This document shows, one piece after another, positions 26,654 to 34,581 of a stretch of 64,000 nt of DNA. A model generated the notes under the pieces. The model saw only the letters and a program-made list of their open reading frames with translations. It did not search any database and was not told the DNA's origin. Each line of letters opens with the position of its first letter. Within the stretch, counting starts at the first letter, position 1. Source of the stretch: Achromobacter sp. UMC71 (GTDB lineage Bacteria > Pseudomonadota > Gammaproteobacteria > Burkholderiales > Burkholderiaceae_B); assembly GCF_014170305.1 (NCBI RefSeq), contig NZ_LZZT01000004.1:62001-126000 (forward strand), in the 5' to 3' direction. The position numbers and the translations under genes were made by a program.

Positions 26654-27736
26654 TCAGAGGTCGTCGCCCAGCGCCGCCAGCTGCTCGGCCTGGTGTTCGG
26701 CGATCAGCGCGCCGGTCAATTCCTCGAGGTCGCCTTCCATGATCTGCTGCAGCTTGTACAGCGTCAGGTTGATGCGGTGGTCGGTCACGCGGCCCTGCGG
26801 GAAGTTGTACGTGCGGATGCGCTCGGAACGGTCGCCCGAACCGATCAGGCTCTTGCGCTCGGCCGCTTCCTTGCTTTGGCGCTCGCGGGTTTCCTTGTCT
26901 TTCAGGCGCGCGGCCAGCACCTGCATGGCCTTGTCCTTGTTGCGGTGCTGCGAGCGGTCGTCCTGGCATTCCACCACCAGCCCGGTCGGCAAGTGCGTGA
27001 TGCGCACGGCCGAATCGGTCTTGTTGATGTGCTGGCCGCCGGCGCCGCTGGCGCGGAAGGTATCGATGCGCAGGTCACTGGCGTTGATCACGATTTCCGA
27101 CGCCTCGTCGGCCTCGGCCATGATCGCCACCGTGCAGGCCGACGTATGGATGCGGCCCTGGGCTTCGGTCGCGGGCACACGCTGCACCCGGTGCGCGCCC
27201 GACTCGAACTTCAGGCGGCCGTAGGCGCCATCGCCGTCGATGCGCGCGATCACTTCCTTGTAGCCGCCCAGTTCCGACGCGCTTTCGGACATCAGCTCGA
27301 CGCGCCAGCCGCGCTGCTCGGCGTAGCGCGTGTACATGCGCAGCAGGTCGCCCGAGAACAGCGCGCTTTCGTCGCCGCCCGTACCCGCGCGGATTTCCAG
27401 GAACACGCTGCGTCCGTCGTTGGGGTCGCGCGGCAGCAGCAACAGCTGCAGCGCCGCCTCCAGAGATTCCAGCTTGACGCGGCCGGTCTTGATCTCGTCC
27501 TCGGCCATCGCCTTCAGTTCGGGGTCCGACAGCATTTCCTGGGCCGCCGCCAGGTCTTCCTCGCCCCGCACGAAGGCGTTGAACGCCTCGACCACGGGCT
27601 CGAGCTCGGCGCGTTCGCGCGACAGCTTGCGAAAGCGGTCCATGACGGACGCGGTTTCCGGTTCGGCGAGCAGCGCGTCCACCTCGATGAGGCGGTGGCA
27701 CAGATGCTCCAGCCGGCTACGCATGGAAGATTTCAT
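26654..27736 (-). CDS. prfA: Peptide chain release factor 1
   Basis: This 360-residue RF1 terminates translation at UAA/UAG. The domain order is normal: N-terminal helices, the PxT-type anticodon region ([21 protein letters not shown]), and GGQ in [18 protein letters not shown]. The length from ATG 27736 equals the E. coli protein. No clear Shine-Dalgarno precedes it; a second Met five codons in is an alternative start. Confidence 0.95.
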   Translation of the reverse strand: MKSSMRSRLEHLCHRLIEVDALLAEPETASVMDRFRKLSRERAELEPVVEAFNAFVRGEEDLAAAQEMLSDPELKAMAEDEIKTGRVKLESLEAALQLLLLPRDPNDGRSVFLEIRAGTGGDESALFSGDLLRMYTRYAEQRGWRVELMSESASELGGYKEVIARIDGDGAYGRLKFESGAHRVQRVPATEAQGRIHTSACTVAIMAEADEASEIVINASDLRIDTFRASGAGGQHINKTDSAVRITHLPTGLVVECQDDRSQHRNKDKAMQVLAARLKDKETRERQSKEAAERKSLIGSGDRSERIRTYNFPQGRVTDHRINLTLYKLQQIMEGDLEELTGALIAEHQAEQLAALGDDL

Positions 27737-27820
27737 AAGGGGGGTATCAAGGGGAAAAACGACATGGCGGGCGCCCACAACACGAACGCCCGCCGGGAAG
27801 CGGGGCGTGGGACAGCGCCG

Positions 27821-29095
27821 CTAACGGCGCGAGTCGCGGCCGGGGAACAGGCGCGGCATCCAGGCAAGCAGTTGCTTGCGGTCGTCGCCTTCGCTGCGGT
27901 TCAACGCCGCCAGCGGACCATGCAGGTACTTTTGGGTCAGGCCGTGGGCCAGCTGTTCGAGCACGGCCTCGGGCGATTCGCCGCGCGCCAGCAGGCGCCG
28001 GGCGCGTTCAAGTTCGGCGGCTTGCACATCTTCGGCGGCCTGGTGCAGGTCGCGAATGACGGGCACCACTTCGCGCGATTGCATCCAGTGCATGAAGCCC
28101 TGGACGCGCGTTTCGATGATGGCCTCGGCCTGCACGACGGCGGCGCGGCGCGCGTCGGTGCCGGTTTGCACCAGGCGGCCCAGGTCATCCACGGAATACA
28201 GGTAGACGTCGTCCAGGCGGCCGACTTCGGGTTCGATGTCGCGCGGCACGGCCAGGTCGATCATGACCATGGGGCGGTGGCGGCGCAGGCGCGTGGCCCG
28301 TTCCACCATCCCCAGCCCGAGGATGGGCAGGGAGCTGGCCGTACAGGAAACGATCACGTCGAATTCGGACAGCCGGTCGGTCAGGTCCGACAGCTTCATG
28401 GTGCTGGCCGAAAAACGGTTGGCCAGCAGTTCGGCGCGTTCGGCCGTGCGGTTGGCCACCACCATGCTGCGCGGACGCTGCGCGGCAAAGTGCGTGGCGC
28501 ACAGTTCGATCATTTCTCCCGCGCCGATGAACAGCGTGCGGGCCTGGTCCAGATTGCCGAACACGCGTTCGGCCAGGCGCACCGCCGCGGCGGCCATGGA
28601 CACCGACTGCGCGCCAATGGCGGTTTGCGATCGCACTTCCTTGGCCACCGAGAAGGTGCGCTGGAACATCTGGTGCAGCAGCGTGCCCAACGCGCCCGCC
28701 TCGCCGGCGGCGCGCACGGCGTCTTTCATCTGGCCGACGATCTGGGTTTCACCCAGCACCATGGAATCCAGGCCGCTGGCCACGCGGAAGGCGTGACGCA
28801 CGGCGTCGTCTTGATGGTGATGGTACAGGTGCGGACGCAGGGTGCCGGCATCCAGGCGATTGTGCTCGGCCAGCCAAGCGGGCAGCTTGTCGGCCACGTG
28901 GCCGTCGGCGGCGCAATAGATCTCGGTACGATTACAGGTCGACAGGATGGCCGCTTCGCGCACCGATCCGCCAAACGCAGAACGCAGGCCTTCGAGCGCG
29001 GGCTTGACCAGATCAACGGGCATGGACACGCGTTCGCGAACCGAAACCGGCGCGGACGTGTGATTCAGACCGAAGGCGAGGACAGCTACCGACAT
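27821..29095 (-). CDS. hemA: Glutamyl-tRNA reductase
   Basis: This 424-residue first committed enzyme of C5-pathway tetrapyrrole synthesis reduces glutamyl-tRNA to glutamate-1-semialdehyde with NADPH. The nucleophile is Cys54 in [10 protein letters not shown]. The substrate region is [17 protein letters not shown] and the NADPH-binding region is [15 protein letters not shown]. The ATG at 29095 gives the family start [17 protein letters not shown]; an upstream in-frame extension lacks homology. It is first in the array with prfA, prmC, grxD and ubiX. Confidence 0.95.
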   Translation of the reverse strand: MSVAVLAFGLNHTSAPVSVRERVSMPVDLVKPALEGLRSAFGGSVREAAILSTCNRTEIYCAADGHVADKLPAWLAEHNRLDAGTLRPHLYHHHQDDAVRHAFRVASGLDSMVLGETQIVGQMKDAVRAAGEAGALGTLLHQMFQRTFSVAKEVRSQTAIGAQSVSMAAAAVRLAERVFGNLDQARTLFIGAGEMIELCATHFAAQRPRSMVVANRTAERAELLANRFSASTMKLSDLTDRLSEFDVIVSCTASSLPILGLGMVERATRLRRHRPMVMIDLAVPRDIEPEVGRLDDVYLYSVDDLGRLVQTGTDARRAAVVQAEAIIETRVQGFMHWMQSREVVPVIRDLHQAAEDVQAAELERARRLLARGESPEAVLEQLAHGLTQKYLHGPLAALNRSEGDDRKQLLAWMPRLFPGRDSRR

Positions 29096-29342
29096 GTAAA
29101 GGACGAGGCCGTGAGTAATAAGAGCGGTGGTCCCTGCGGTCATGCGGTACAGCACGCATGTAACAGCAGACCGCTAACGATTATACCCCTGCGGGTTATC
29201 CCCGGACCAACCGGCCCTTCGGCCGCGACCTTGGGTCGCACCCTGGCGTGCCTTGCGCCCAACAAATCGCCGCCTCTCGCAACCGATGCGAAAAATATTT
29301 GAAGTTTTTTCGCGCTGACTGGCACAAGTCCAAAAAATTGTG

Positions 29343-29348
29343 TATAGT
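29343..29348 (+). promoter_or_regulatory. Candidate -10 box (TATAGT) of the tRNA-Phe gene
   Basis: TATAGT lies 14-19 bp upstream of the tRNA 5' end in an A/T-rich stretch unusual for this GC-rich window. The -35 element is weak (TGGCAC at 17-bp spacing), so only the -10 is called. Confidence 0.5.
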
Positions 29349-29361
29349 TGCGGACTTCGTT

Positions 29362-29437
29362 GGCCTGGTAGCTCAGTCGGTAGAGCAGAGGATTGAAAAT
29401 CCTTGTGTCGGTGGTTCGATTCCGCCCCAGGCCACCA
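29362..29437 (+). tRNA. tRNA-Phe (anticodon GAA)
   Basis: This is a 76-nt cloverleaf. Acceptor arms GGCCTGG and CCAGGCC pair perfectly and the CCA end is encoded (ACCA). The D-arm is GCTCAGTCGGTAGAGC, the anticodon loop TTGAAAA gives anticodon GAA, and the T-arm contains GGTTCGATTCC. It is followed after 6 bp by a strong terminator. No integrase gene or duplicated tRNA end is visible nearby. Confidence 0.97.
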
Positions 29438-29443
29438 GAATTA

Positions 29444-29473
29444 AAAAGCCCGGCTCCAAGGAGCCGGGCTTTT
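29444..29473. terminator. Bidirectional intrinsic terminator after tRNA-Phe
   Basis: A 13-bp perfect stem (29444-29456 with 29461-29473, loop CAAG) has a GC core and A/T ends, giving four T's on either strand. It ends the tRNA transcript and could also end the minus-strand LysE transcript (stop 29512). Confidence 0.9.
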
Positions 29474-29511
29474 GCATTGCGGCCGCTGAAATCCAGACCC
29501 ATCCAAACCCA

Positions 29512-30120
29512 TCAAGACCCCGGCAAGGCAACGCCCATCGCGGCGAACAGGCCACCGCACACCTTATTGAACCGCCGGCCGCTGCGTTCGAGCCACGGCC
29601 GCACGCGATGCGCCAGGCGCGCCAACACGTACTCCACCAAAAACTCGATCACCGCGAAGGTGGCCGCCATGATCACGAACTGCGTGAACAGGCTGCGCGC
29701 CGGGTCGATGAACTGCGGCAGGAACGCGCCGTAGAACAGCAGCGCCTTCGGGTTGGAGATGGCCGACAGGAAGCCCTGGCTGAACATGCGCGTGCCGCGC
29801 AGGCGAGGCGCGTTCGGCGCCGGACGCAACTGCACGGCGGGCGCGCGCCATAGCTGGATGCCCAGCCAGATCAGGTAAGCGCCGCCGGCCGACTTCAGCA
29901 CCGTCAGCGCCGGCCCCCACGTCTTGAGCAGCGCACTGATACCCAGCATCGACAGGGCGATCAGCAGAATGAAACCCACCGCGCCGCCGGCGATGGTGCA
30001 CAGCGCCTTGCGGTGGCCATGCAGGGCGCCATGGGTCAGCGCGAGCAAGGTGTTGGGGCCTGGCGTGACCGACAGGCCGGTCACGGCAACCAGGTAGATC
30101 AGCCAGCTATGCAATGCCAT
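29512..30120 (-). CDS. LysE/RhtB-family amino-acid exporter
   Basis: This 202-residue inner-membrane protein has about six helices. It has the LysE/RhtB signature VTPGPNTLLALTHGALHG near the first helix and SNPKALLFYGAFLPQF in the middle. These exporters release excess amino acids such as homoserine, threonine or leucine. I chose the ATG at 30120 (MALHSWLIYL), which places the first helix at the N terminus. It is next to an Lrp-type regulator transcribed in the same direction. Confidence 0.9.
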   Translation of the reverse strand: MALHSWLIYLVAVTGLSVTPGPNTLLALTHGALHGHRKALCTIAGGAVGFILLIALSMLGISALLKTWGPALTVLKSAGGAYLIWLGIQLWRAPAVQLRPAPNAPRLRGTRMFSQGFLSAISNPKALLFYGAFLPQFIDPARSLFTQFVIMAATFAVIEFLVEYVLARLAHRVRPWLERSGRRFNKVCGGLFAAMGVALPGS

Positions 30121-30250
30121 GGCGAGATACGCGAAAGAGAAACGGGAAGCGGCCAGTCTAGCGCTGCCCCGGCGTGCGGGCAATGACGCGGAAACCGCAG
30201 TGCCTGCCCTCTGGCATGCGACCGCCCAGGCCTGGCGCGCCCACCCCGAA

Positions 30251-30727
30251 CTAGCCCTCTTCCGGCCGCCCCATCGGCACGGTCAAGCCGTACTTCACGC
30301 GGCTCATCACCACCAGCGTGGAAAAGCGCTTCACGTTGGGGTCGCCCCAGAAGTGACGCTGCGCGAAGACGTCGTATTCCGCCATGTCGCGCACGGTGAT
30401 GGTGACCACGAAATCGACCTCGCCCGTCACCGCCAGGCATTGCATGATCTCGGGCGCGTTCTGCATGGCCCGCTTGAAGTGGTCCAACTTGTCGGCGCGT
30501 TCGCTCTCCAGCGACACCAGCACCATCATCATGATGCCCCGGCCCACCGCGGCCGGGTCCACCACCGCCACGTCGTTCAGGATCACGCCGGATTCGCGCA
30601 GCCGCTTCATGCGGCGCAGGCACGACACGGGCGAGAGGTTCACGCGTTCGGCCACTTCCTGGCTGGTGCGTTGGTTGTCTTCCTGCAGGCTTTGCAGGAT
30701 CTGTAGGTCGAAATCGTCTAGTTCCAT
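30251..30727 (-). CDS. Lrp/AsnC-family transcriptional regulator
   Basis: This 158-residue protein has an N-terminal helix-turn-helix (RTSQEVAERVNLSPVSCLRRMKRL, about 20-43) and a C-terminal RAM ligand domain (about 65-145). Such regulators sense amino acids and often control adjacent LysE exporters. It sits between two LysE genes and is divergent from the one at 30920, so both are plausible targets. Start at MELDDFDLQIL. Confidence 0.92.
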   Translation of the reverse strand: MELDDFDLQILQSLQEDNQRTSQEVAERVNLSPVSCLRRMKRLRESGVILNDVAVVDPAAVGRGIMMMVLVSLESERADKLDHFKRAMQNAPEIMQCLAVTGEVDFVVTITVRDMAEYDVFAQRHFWGDPNVKRFSTLVVMSRVKYGLTVPMGRPEEG

Positions 30728-30919
30728 GAGGCTCTCGGACTGCGGCGGTCCAGGCGGCGCTGGCCTGTCCAAGGATTCTAATCGGGCGCGCCGCGCGATC
30801 CGCCGCGATTTCGACGGGAAACTTCATTTCGGACCCGCCCGGTGCAGGAAATAATCAGCCGGCTTGCTTACACTGGGAACCCTCTGGCCGCCCTCGCGGT
30901 CAGGCGCAGCCCGACTCCC

Positions 30920-31564
30920 ATGCCGTCACTCCAGCTTTTCCTGCTTTTCCTGGCCGCCGACGCGGCGCTCAAACTCACTCCCGGGCCGGACATGGCGTTG
31001 ACGCTGTCGCGAGGCATGACGCAGGGATTCCGCCCGGCGTTCCATAGCGTGCTGGGCAACGTCGCGGCGGGGTTCATCCAGGTGCCCGCCGTGGTGCTGG
31101 GGCTGGCGTCGGTGCTGCAGGCGTTTCCGACGCTGTTCCTGGCCATCAAGGCGGCCGGCGGGCTGTACCTGGGGTATCTGGGCGTCAAGGCCATGCTGCG
31201 CTGCGCCCGCGATGCCGATGTCTCCCTGGCCGCGCGCCCCGGCGATGCCCGCGACGCGTTCTGGCAGGGCTTCATGACCAATCTGCTGAACCCGAAGGTG
31301 CTGCTGTTCATGATCGCCTTCCTGCCCCAGTTCACCACGCCCGACAACGGCCCGGTCTGGATCCAGATGCTGGTGCTGGGCGTCACCATGAAGGCGCTGA
31401 GCCTGCCCTACGGCAGCTGCTTCGCCTACGGCGCGTCCCGCATCCGCGGCTGGGTCGGGCGCAACCCCTGGTTCTTGCGCATGCAGCAAGGGCTGCTCGG
31501 CGCGATCATGCTTGCCCTGGCGCTGTACGTGCTCTCCGTCACCGCCTTGACCCTGAACCCCTGA
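30920..31564 (+). CDS. LysE/RhtB-family amino-acid exporter (second copy)
   Basis: This 214-residue membrane protein has the signature LTPGPDMALTLSRGMTQG and NLLNPKVLLFMIAFLPQF. It is divergent from the Lrp gene (193 bp apart) and followed after 19 bp by an RhtA-like exporter. The ATG at 30920 places the first helix at the N terminus; an upstream in-frame ATG adds 26 unlikely residues. It is only distantly similar to the exporter at 29512, so the two are not a recent duplication. Confidence 0.9.
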   Translation: MPSLQLFLLFLAADAALKLTPGPDMALTLSRGMTQGFRPAFHSVLGNVAAGFIQVPAVVLGLASVLQAFPTLFLAIKAAGGLYLGYLGVKAMLRCARDADVSLAARPGDARDAFWQGFMTNLLNPKVLLFMIAFLPQFTTPDNGPVWIQMLVLGVTMKALSLPYGSCFAYGASRIRGWVGRNPWFLRMQQGLLGAIMLALALYVLSVTALTLNP

Positions 31565-31583
31565 CCTTTGCAGATGTAGCACC

Positions 31584-32483
31584 ATGACTGCCGCCACGAT
31601 CGACCACGGACGCAATGCGTCCGCCTCCACCCTGATGCCAACCCTGTCGCTGATCGCCGCCATGGCCTCGCTGTGCGTGGGCACGTCGTTCGCCAAGTCG
31701 CTGTTTCCGGAAGTGGGCGCGCAGGGCACCACGGCCTATCGCATCGTCATCGGCGCGATCATCCTGGTGGCCTTCTGGCGCCCGTGGCGCTTTCCGCTGA
31801 CCCGCGTCAATGCCGCCAAGATCGCGCTGTACGGCGTGACGCTGGCGTGCATGAACCTGCTGTTCTACATGGCGCTGCGCACCCTGCCGCTGGGCGTGGC
31901 CATCGCCATCGAATTCACCGGGCCGCTGACGCTGGCGGTGGTGCTGTCGCGGCGTGCGATCGACTTCGTCTGGATCGCCTGCGCGCTGGCCGGGCTGGTG
32001 CTGCTGATTCCCACCGGCCAATCGATGCACGACCTGGACCCCGTCGGCATCGCATTCGCGCTGGGCGCCGCCGTCTGCTGGGCGCTGTACATCGTCTTCG
32101 GCAAAATCGCGGGCAACGTGCACGGCGGCCAGGCGACGTCGCTGGGGCTGGTGGCGGCGACCATGGTCGCGCTGCCAGTGGGAGCGGCCCACGCCGGCAT
32201 GGCGCTGCTGGACCCCAAGCTGATCCTGGCCGGCATCGGCGTCGGCATTCTGTCCAGCGCGCTGCCCTATTCGCTGGAAATGGTGGCGCTGCGCCGCCTG
32301 CCGCAAAAGACCTTCGGCGTGCTGCTCAGCATGGAGCCCGCGATGGGCGCCCTTGCCGGCGTGATCGTGCTGAACGAGCACCTGTCCAGCACCCAGTGGC
32401 TGGCGATCTGCGGCATCATCATCGCGTCCGCCGGCTGCGCCGCCACGGCCCGGCGTCAGAACCGCGCAGCCGCGGCAGGATAA
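31584..32483 (+). CDS. EamA-family transporter (RhtA-like threonine/homoserine exporter)
   Basis: This 299-residue drug/metabolite transporter has ten predicted helices in two EamA repeats. FYMALRTLPLGVAIAIEFTGPL and ALPYSLEMVALRRLPQKTFGVLLSMEPA are close to the RhtA pattern. It follows the LysE gene by 19 bp and is probably co-transcribed, extending the local set of amino-acid exporters. Confidence 0.88.
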   Translation: MTAATIDHGRNASASTLMPTLSLIAAMASLCVGTSFAKSLFPEVGAQGTTAYRIVIGAIILVAFWRPWRFPLTRVNAAKIALYGVTLACMNLLFYMALRTLPLGVAIAIEFTGPLTLAVVLSRRAIDFVWIACALAGLVLLIPTGQSMHDLDPVGIAFALGAAVCWALYIVFGKIAGNVHGGQATSLGLVAATMVALPVGAAHAGMALLDPKLILAGIGVGILSSALPYSLEMVALRRLPQKTFGVLLSMEPAMGALAGVIVLNEHLSSTQWLAICGIIIASAGCAATARRQNRAAAAG

Positions 32484-32535
32484 CGGCAGGGTCAAGGCCG
32501 GGCCGCCACGCGGCGCCGGCCCGCCCGCCGCGCCA

Positions 32536-33519
32536 TCAATCCACCGAAATATTTTTCTGCCGGATAACGGCGCCCCAGTTGGTGTATTCCTGGTGCGCGT
32601 AGTCGAAGAACGCCTGCGGCGTGCTGCCCATGGGCTCCATGCCCTGCAGCTTCAGTTGCTTGATTACCTCGGGGGACTTCAGCGCCGCCTCGATCGCGCG
32701 GCTGAGCTTGTCGACCACCGCCTTAGGCGTACCGGCCGGCGCCACCACGCCTTGCCAGGCGGTCGCCTCGAGCGGCGGGCCGCCCGATTCGCCGAACGTC
32801 GGCACGTCGGGCAGCTGTTCCGAACGCTGGATCGCGGGCACCGCGATGGCGCGCAACTTGCCCGCCTGGATCAGCGGCCGCGCCGCGGCCAGGTCGGCCA
32901 TCATCAAGGGCACCACGCCCGAGGCCACGTCCTGCAATGCCGGCGGCGTGCCCTTGTAGGGAATGGCCACGGCCTTGCCGCCGAACATAGACAGGAACAA
33001 CTCCATGGCCAGGTGATGCGGGCTGCCCACGCCCAGCGAGGCGTAGCTGGCCTGCTTGCCACGGGTCAGGAAGGCCATCACCTCGGGCATGTTGTCCAGG
33101 TCGGACGAGGGCGACGCGACCAGCACGATGGGCAACGCCACCAGGGTCGATACAGGTTTCAGGTCCTTCCAGGGATCGTAGGGCAGCTTCTTATACAGCC
33201 ACGGGTTCAGCGCCAGCGTGCTCATGCCTGCAGTCATCAGGGTGTAGCCGTCGGGCGCGGCCCGGGCGGTTTCCTGGGCCGCGACAATGGTGGCCGCGCC
33301 CGGGCGGTTTTCCACCACCACGGGTTGGCCCAGCGTTTCGCCGACATGCTTGGCCACGATGCGGGTGGCCAGGTCGCTACCGCCCCCGGCACTGAACGGC
33401 ACCAGCCAGCGGATCGGATGGTCGGGAAATTCGCCAGCTATCGCGGACCCGGCGCCGGCAGCCAGCGCCACGGCGGCTGCGGTTCCCAGCGCGCGGCGAA
33501 TAAAGCCTCTTCTGGACAT
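32536..33519 (-). CDS. Bug/TctC-family substrate-binding protein
   Basis: This 327-residue periplasmic protein has a twin-arginine-like signal (MSRRGFIRRALG then an Ala-rich core to about residue 28). The Bug pattern FPDHPIRWLVPFSAGGGSDLATRIV follows. The ligand is unknown but probably a carboxylate. It is downstream of an OtnI-like isomerase on the same strand, 108 bp apart with an A/T palindrome between, so the two may or may not share a transcript. Confidence 0.9.
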   Translation of the reverse strand: MSRRGFIRRALGTAAAVALAAGAGSAIAGEFPDHPIRWLVPFSAGGGSDLATRIVAKHVGETLGQPVVVENRPGAATIVAAQETARAAPDGYTLMTAGMSTLALNPWLYKKLPYDPWKDLKPVSTLVALPIVLVASPSSDLDNMPEVMAFLTRGKQASYASLGVGSPHHLAMELFLSMFGGKAVAIPYKGTPPALQDVASGVVPLMMADLAAARPLIQAGKLRAIAVPAIQRSEQLPDVPTFGESGGPPLEATAWQGVVAPAGTPKAVVDKLSRAIEAALKSPEVIKQLKLQGMEPMGSTPQAFFDYAHQEYTNWGAVIRQKNISVD

Positions 33520-33541
33520 GCGGTTGTCTCCTGATGTTTTT

Positions 33542-33565
33542 ATATAGTTAACACATTAATTATAT
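33542..33565. promoter_or_regulatory. 24-bp A/T-rich palindrome upstream of the Bug gene
   Basis: The sequence has the form ATATA-N-TTAA-N4-TTAA-N-TATAT, symmetrical except for one base in each half and the 4-bp centre. It lies 23-46 bp upstream of the Bug gene start (minus strand), where an operator would be. It stands out strongly from the GC-rich surroundings. Confidence 0.55.
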
Positions 33566-33627
33566 TTCGGCGGACCACGCCGTTGGCATCCGGAAAGACC
33601 ATTACGGGCGCATCGGACAGCGGCGGT

Positions 33628-34413
33628 CTACCCGCGCGCGGCGGCCAGCCAGCGCAGGCCGGCCGAGGTGCCGGCCGCGGGCCGGTATTCGCAGCCGATC
33701 CAGCCGCTGTATTCCAGCTCGCGCAGCACCGAGAAGACCCAGCCATAGTCCAGTTCGCCACGGTCGGGCTCGTGGCGCAACGGCACGCCGGCGATCTGCA
33801 GGTGGCCAACCCGCCCCGTGGGCAGGTATTGGCGCAATTTGGCGGTGATGTCGCCTTCGACGATCTGGCAGTGGTACAGGTCCATCTGCACTTTCAGGTT
33901 GGGTGCGTTGACGGCCAGCACTACGTCGTGCGCCTCATCCTGCCGGTTAAGGAAATAGCCCGGAATATCGCGGGTATTGATGGGTTCGATCAGCACCGTC
34001 ACGCCCGCCGAACGCGCCTGGCGTGCGGCCCAATCCAGGTTTTCCCGGTAGCAATCCAGCAGTTCGGCGCGCGCCACGCCTTCGGGCGCCAGGCCCGCCA
34101 TGACATGGACCTGCGCGCAGGACAGCGCGGTGGCATAGCTCAGCGCCTGCTCGATGCCGGCGCGGAACTCGTCCTGCCGGCCCGGCAGCGCGGCCAGCCC
34201 GCGTTCGCCGCGCGAGGCGACGCCGGGCGGCGCATTGAACAGAACTTGCGATACGCCGGCGGCATCCATGCGCTCGCGCACGAAGGCGGCCGGCGCCTCG
34301 TAGGGGAACATGCATTCCACGCCCGCGTAGCCGTCCGCCGCAGCGGCCGCATAGCGGTCCAGGAACGCGTGTTCCGTGTACATCATCGACAGGTTGGCGG
34401 CGAATTTCAGCAT
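33628..34413 (-). CDS. otnI: Hydroxypyruvate isomerase-like TIM barrel (OtnI type)
   Basis: This 261-residue sugar-phosphate isomerase/epimerase-like TIM barrel has the Hyi/OtnI layout: N-terminal [21 protein letters not shown], catalytic Glu143 in [14 protein letters not shown] and Glu242 in IGCEYRPA. OtnI interconverts 2-oxo-tetronate isomers in threonate/erythronate catabolism. The other genes of that pathway are 7 kb away (41055-44919), so the pathway would be split. Simple hydroxypyruvate isomerase activity remains possible. Confidence 0.8.
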   Translation of the reverse strand: MLKFAANLSMMYTEHAFLDRYAAAAADGYAGVECMFPYEAPAAFVRERMDAAGVSQVLFNAPPGVASRGERGLAALPGRQDEFRAGIEQALSYATALSCAQVHVMAGLAPEGVARAELLDCYRENLDWAARQARSAGVTVLIEPINTRDIPGYFLNRQDEAHDVVLAVNAPNLKVQMDLYHCQIVEGDITAKLRQYLPTGRVGHLQIAGVPLRHEPDRGELDYGWVFSVLRELEYSGWIGCEYRPAAGTSAGLRWLAAARG

Positions 34414-34536
34414 GGCGGTTTCCGTAGCGGGCGGTATGCGTGGAAATTAGCACACCTGCCCGCCATGCTGGACCGCGGACTCGCGGGTCCGCCACGCGCC
34501 GCGGCCATCGCCGGGCGCATGGCCCGGCGGTATCGC

Positions 34537-34581
34537 CTAGGGCCTGTTCACGCTAGAAGAGGCCCCTCGCACAGGCCCTAG
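34537..34581. repeat. 11-bp inverted repeat at the end of the TonB receptor gene
   Basis: CTAGGGCCTGT (34537-34547) and ACAGGCCCTAG (34571-34581) are perfect reverse complements with a 23-base loop. The second arm overlaps the receptor stop codon. A role in termination or mRNA 3'-end protection is possible; there is no T-run. Confidence 0.6.

Noticed and set aside
26693-29302. 869-codon plus-strand ORF opposite prfA and hemA
   Set aside because: Shadow frame; prfA and hemA have complete catalytic motifs on the minus strand.
29362-29437. tRNA-Phe as an attachment site of an integrated island
   Set aside because: No integrase, no duplicated 3' tRNA end and no mobility gene is visible on either side.
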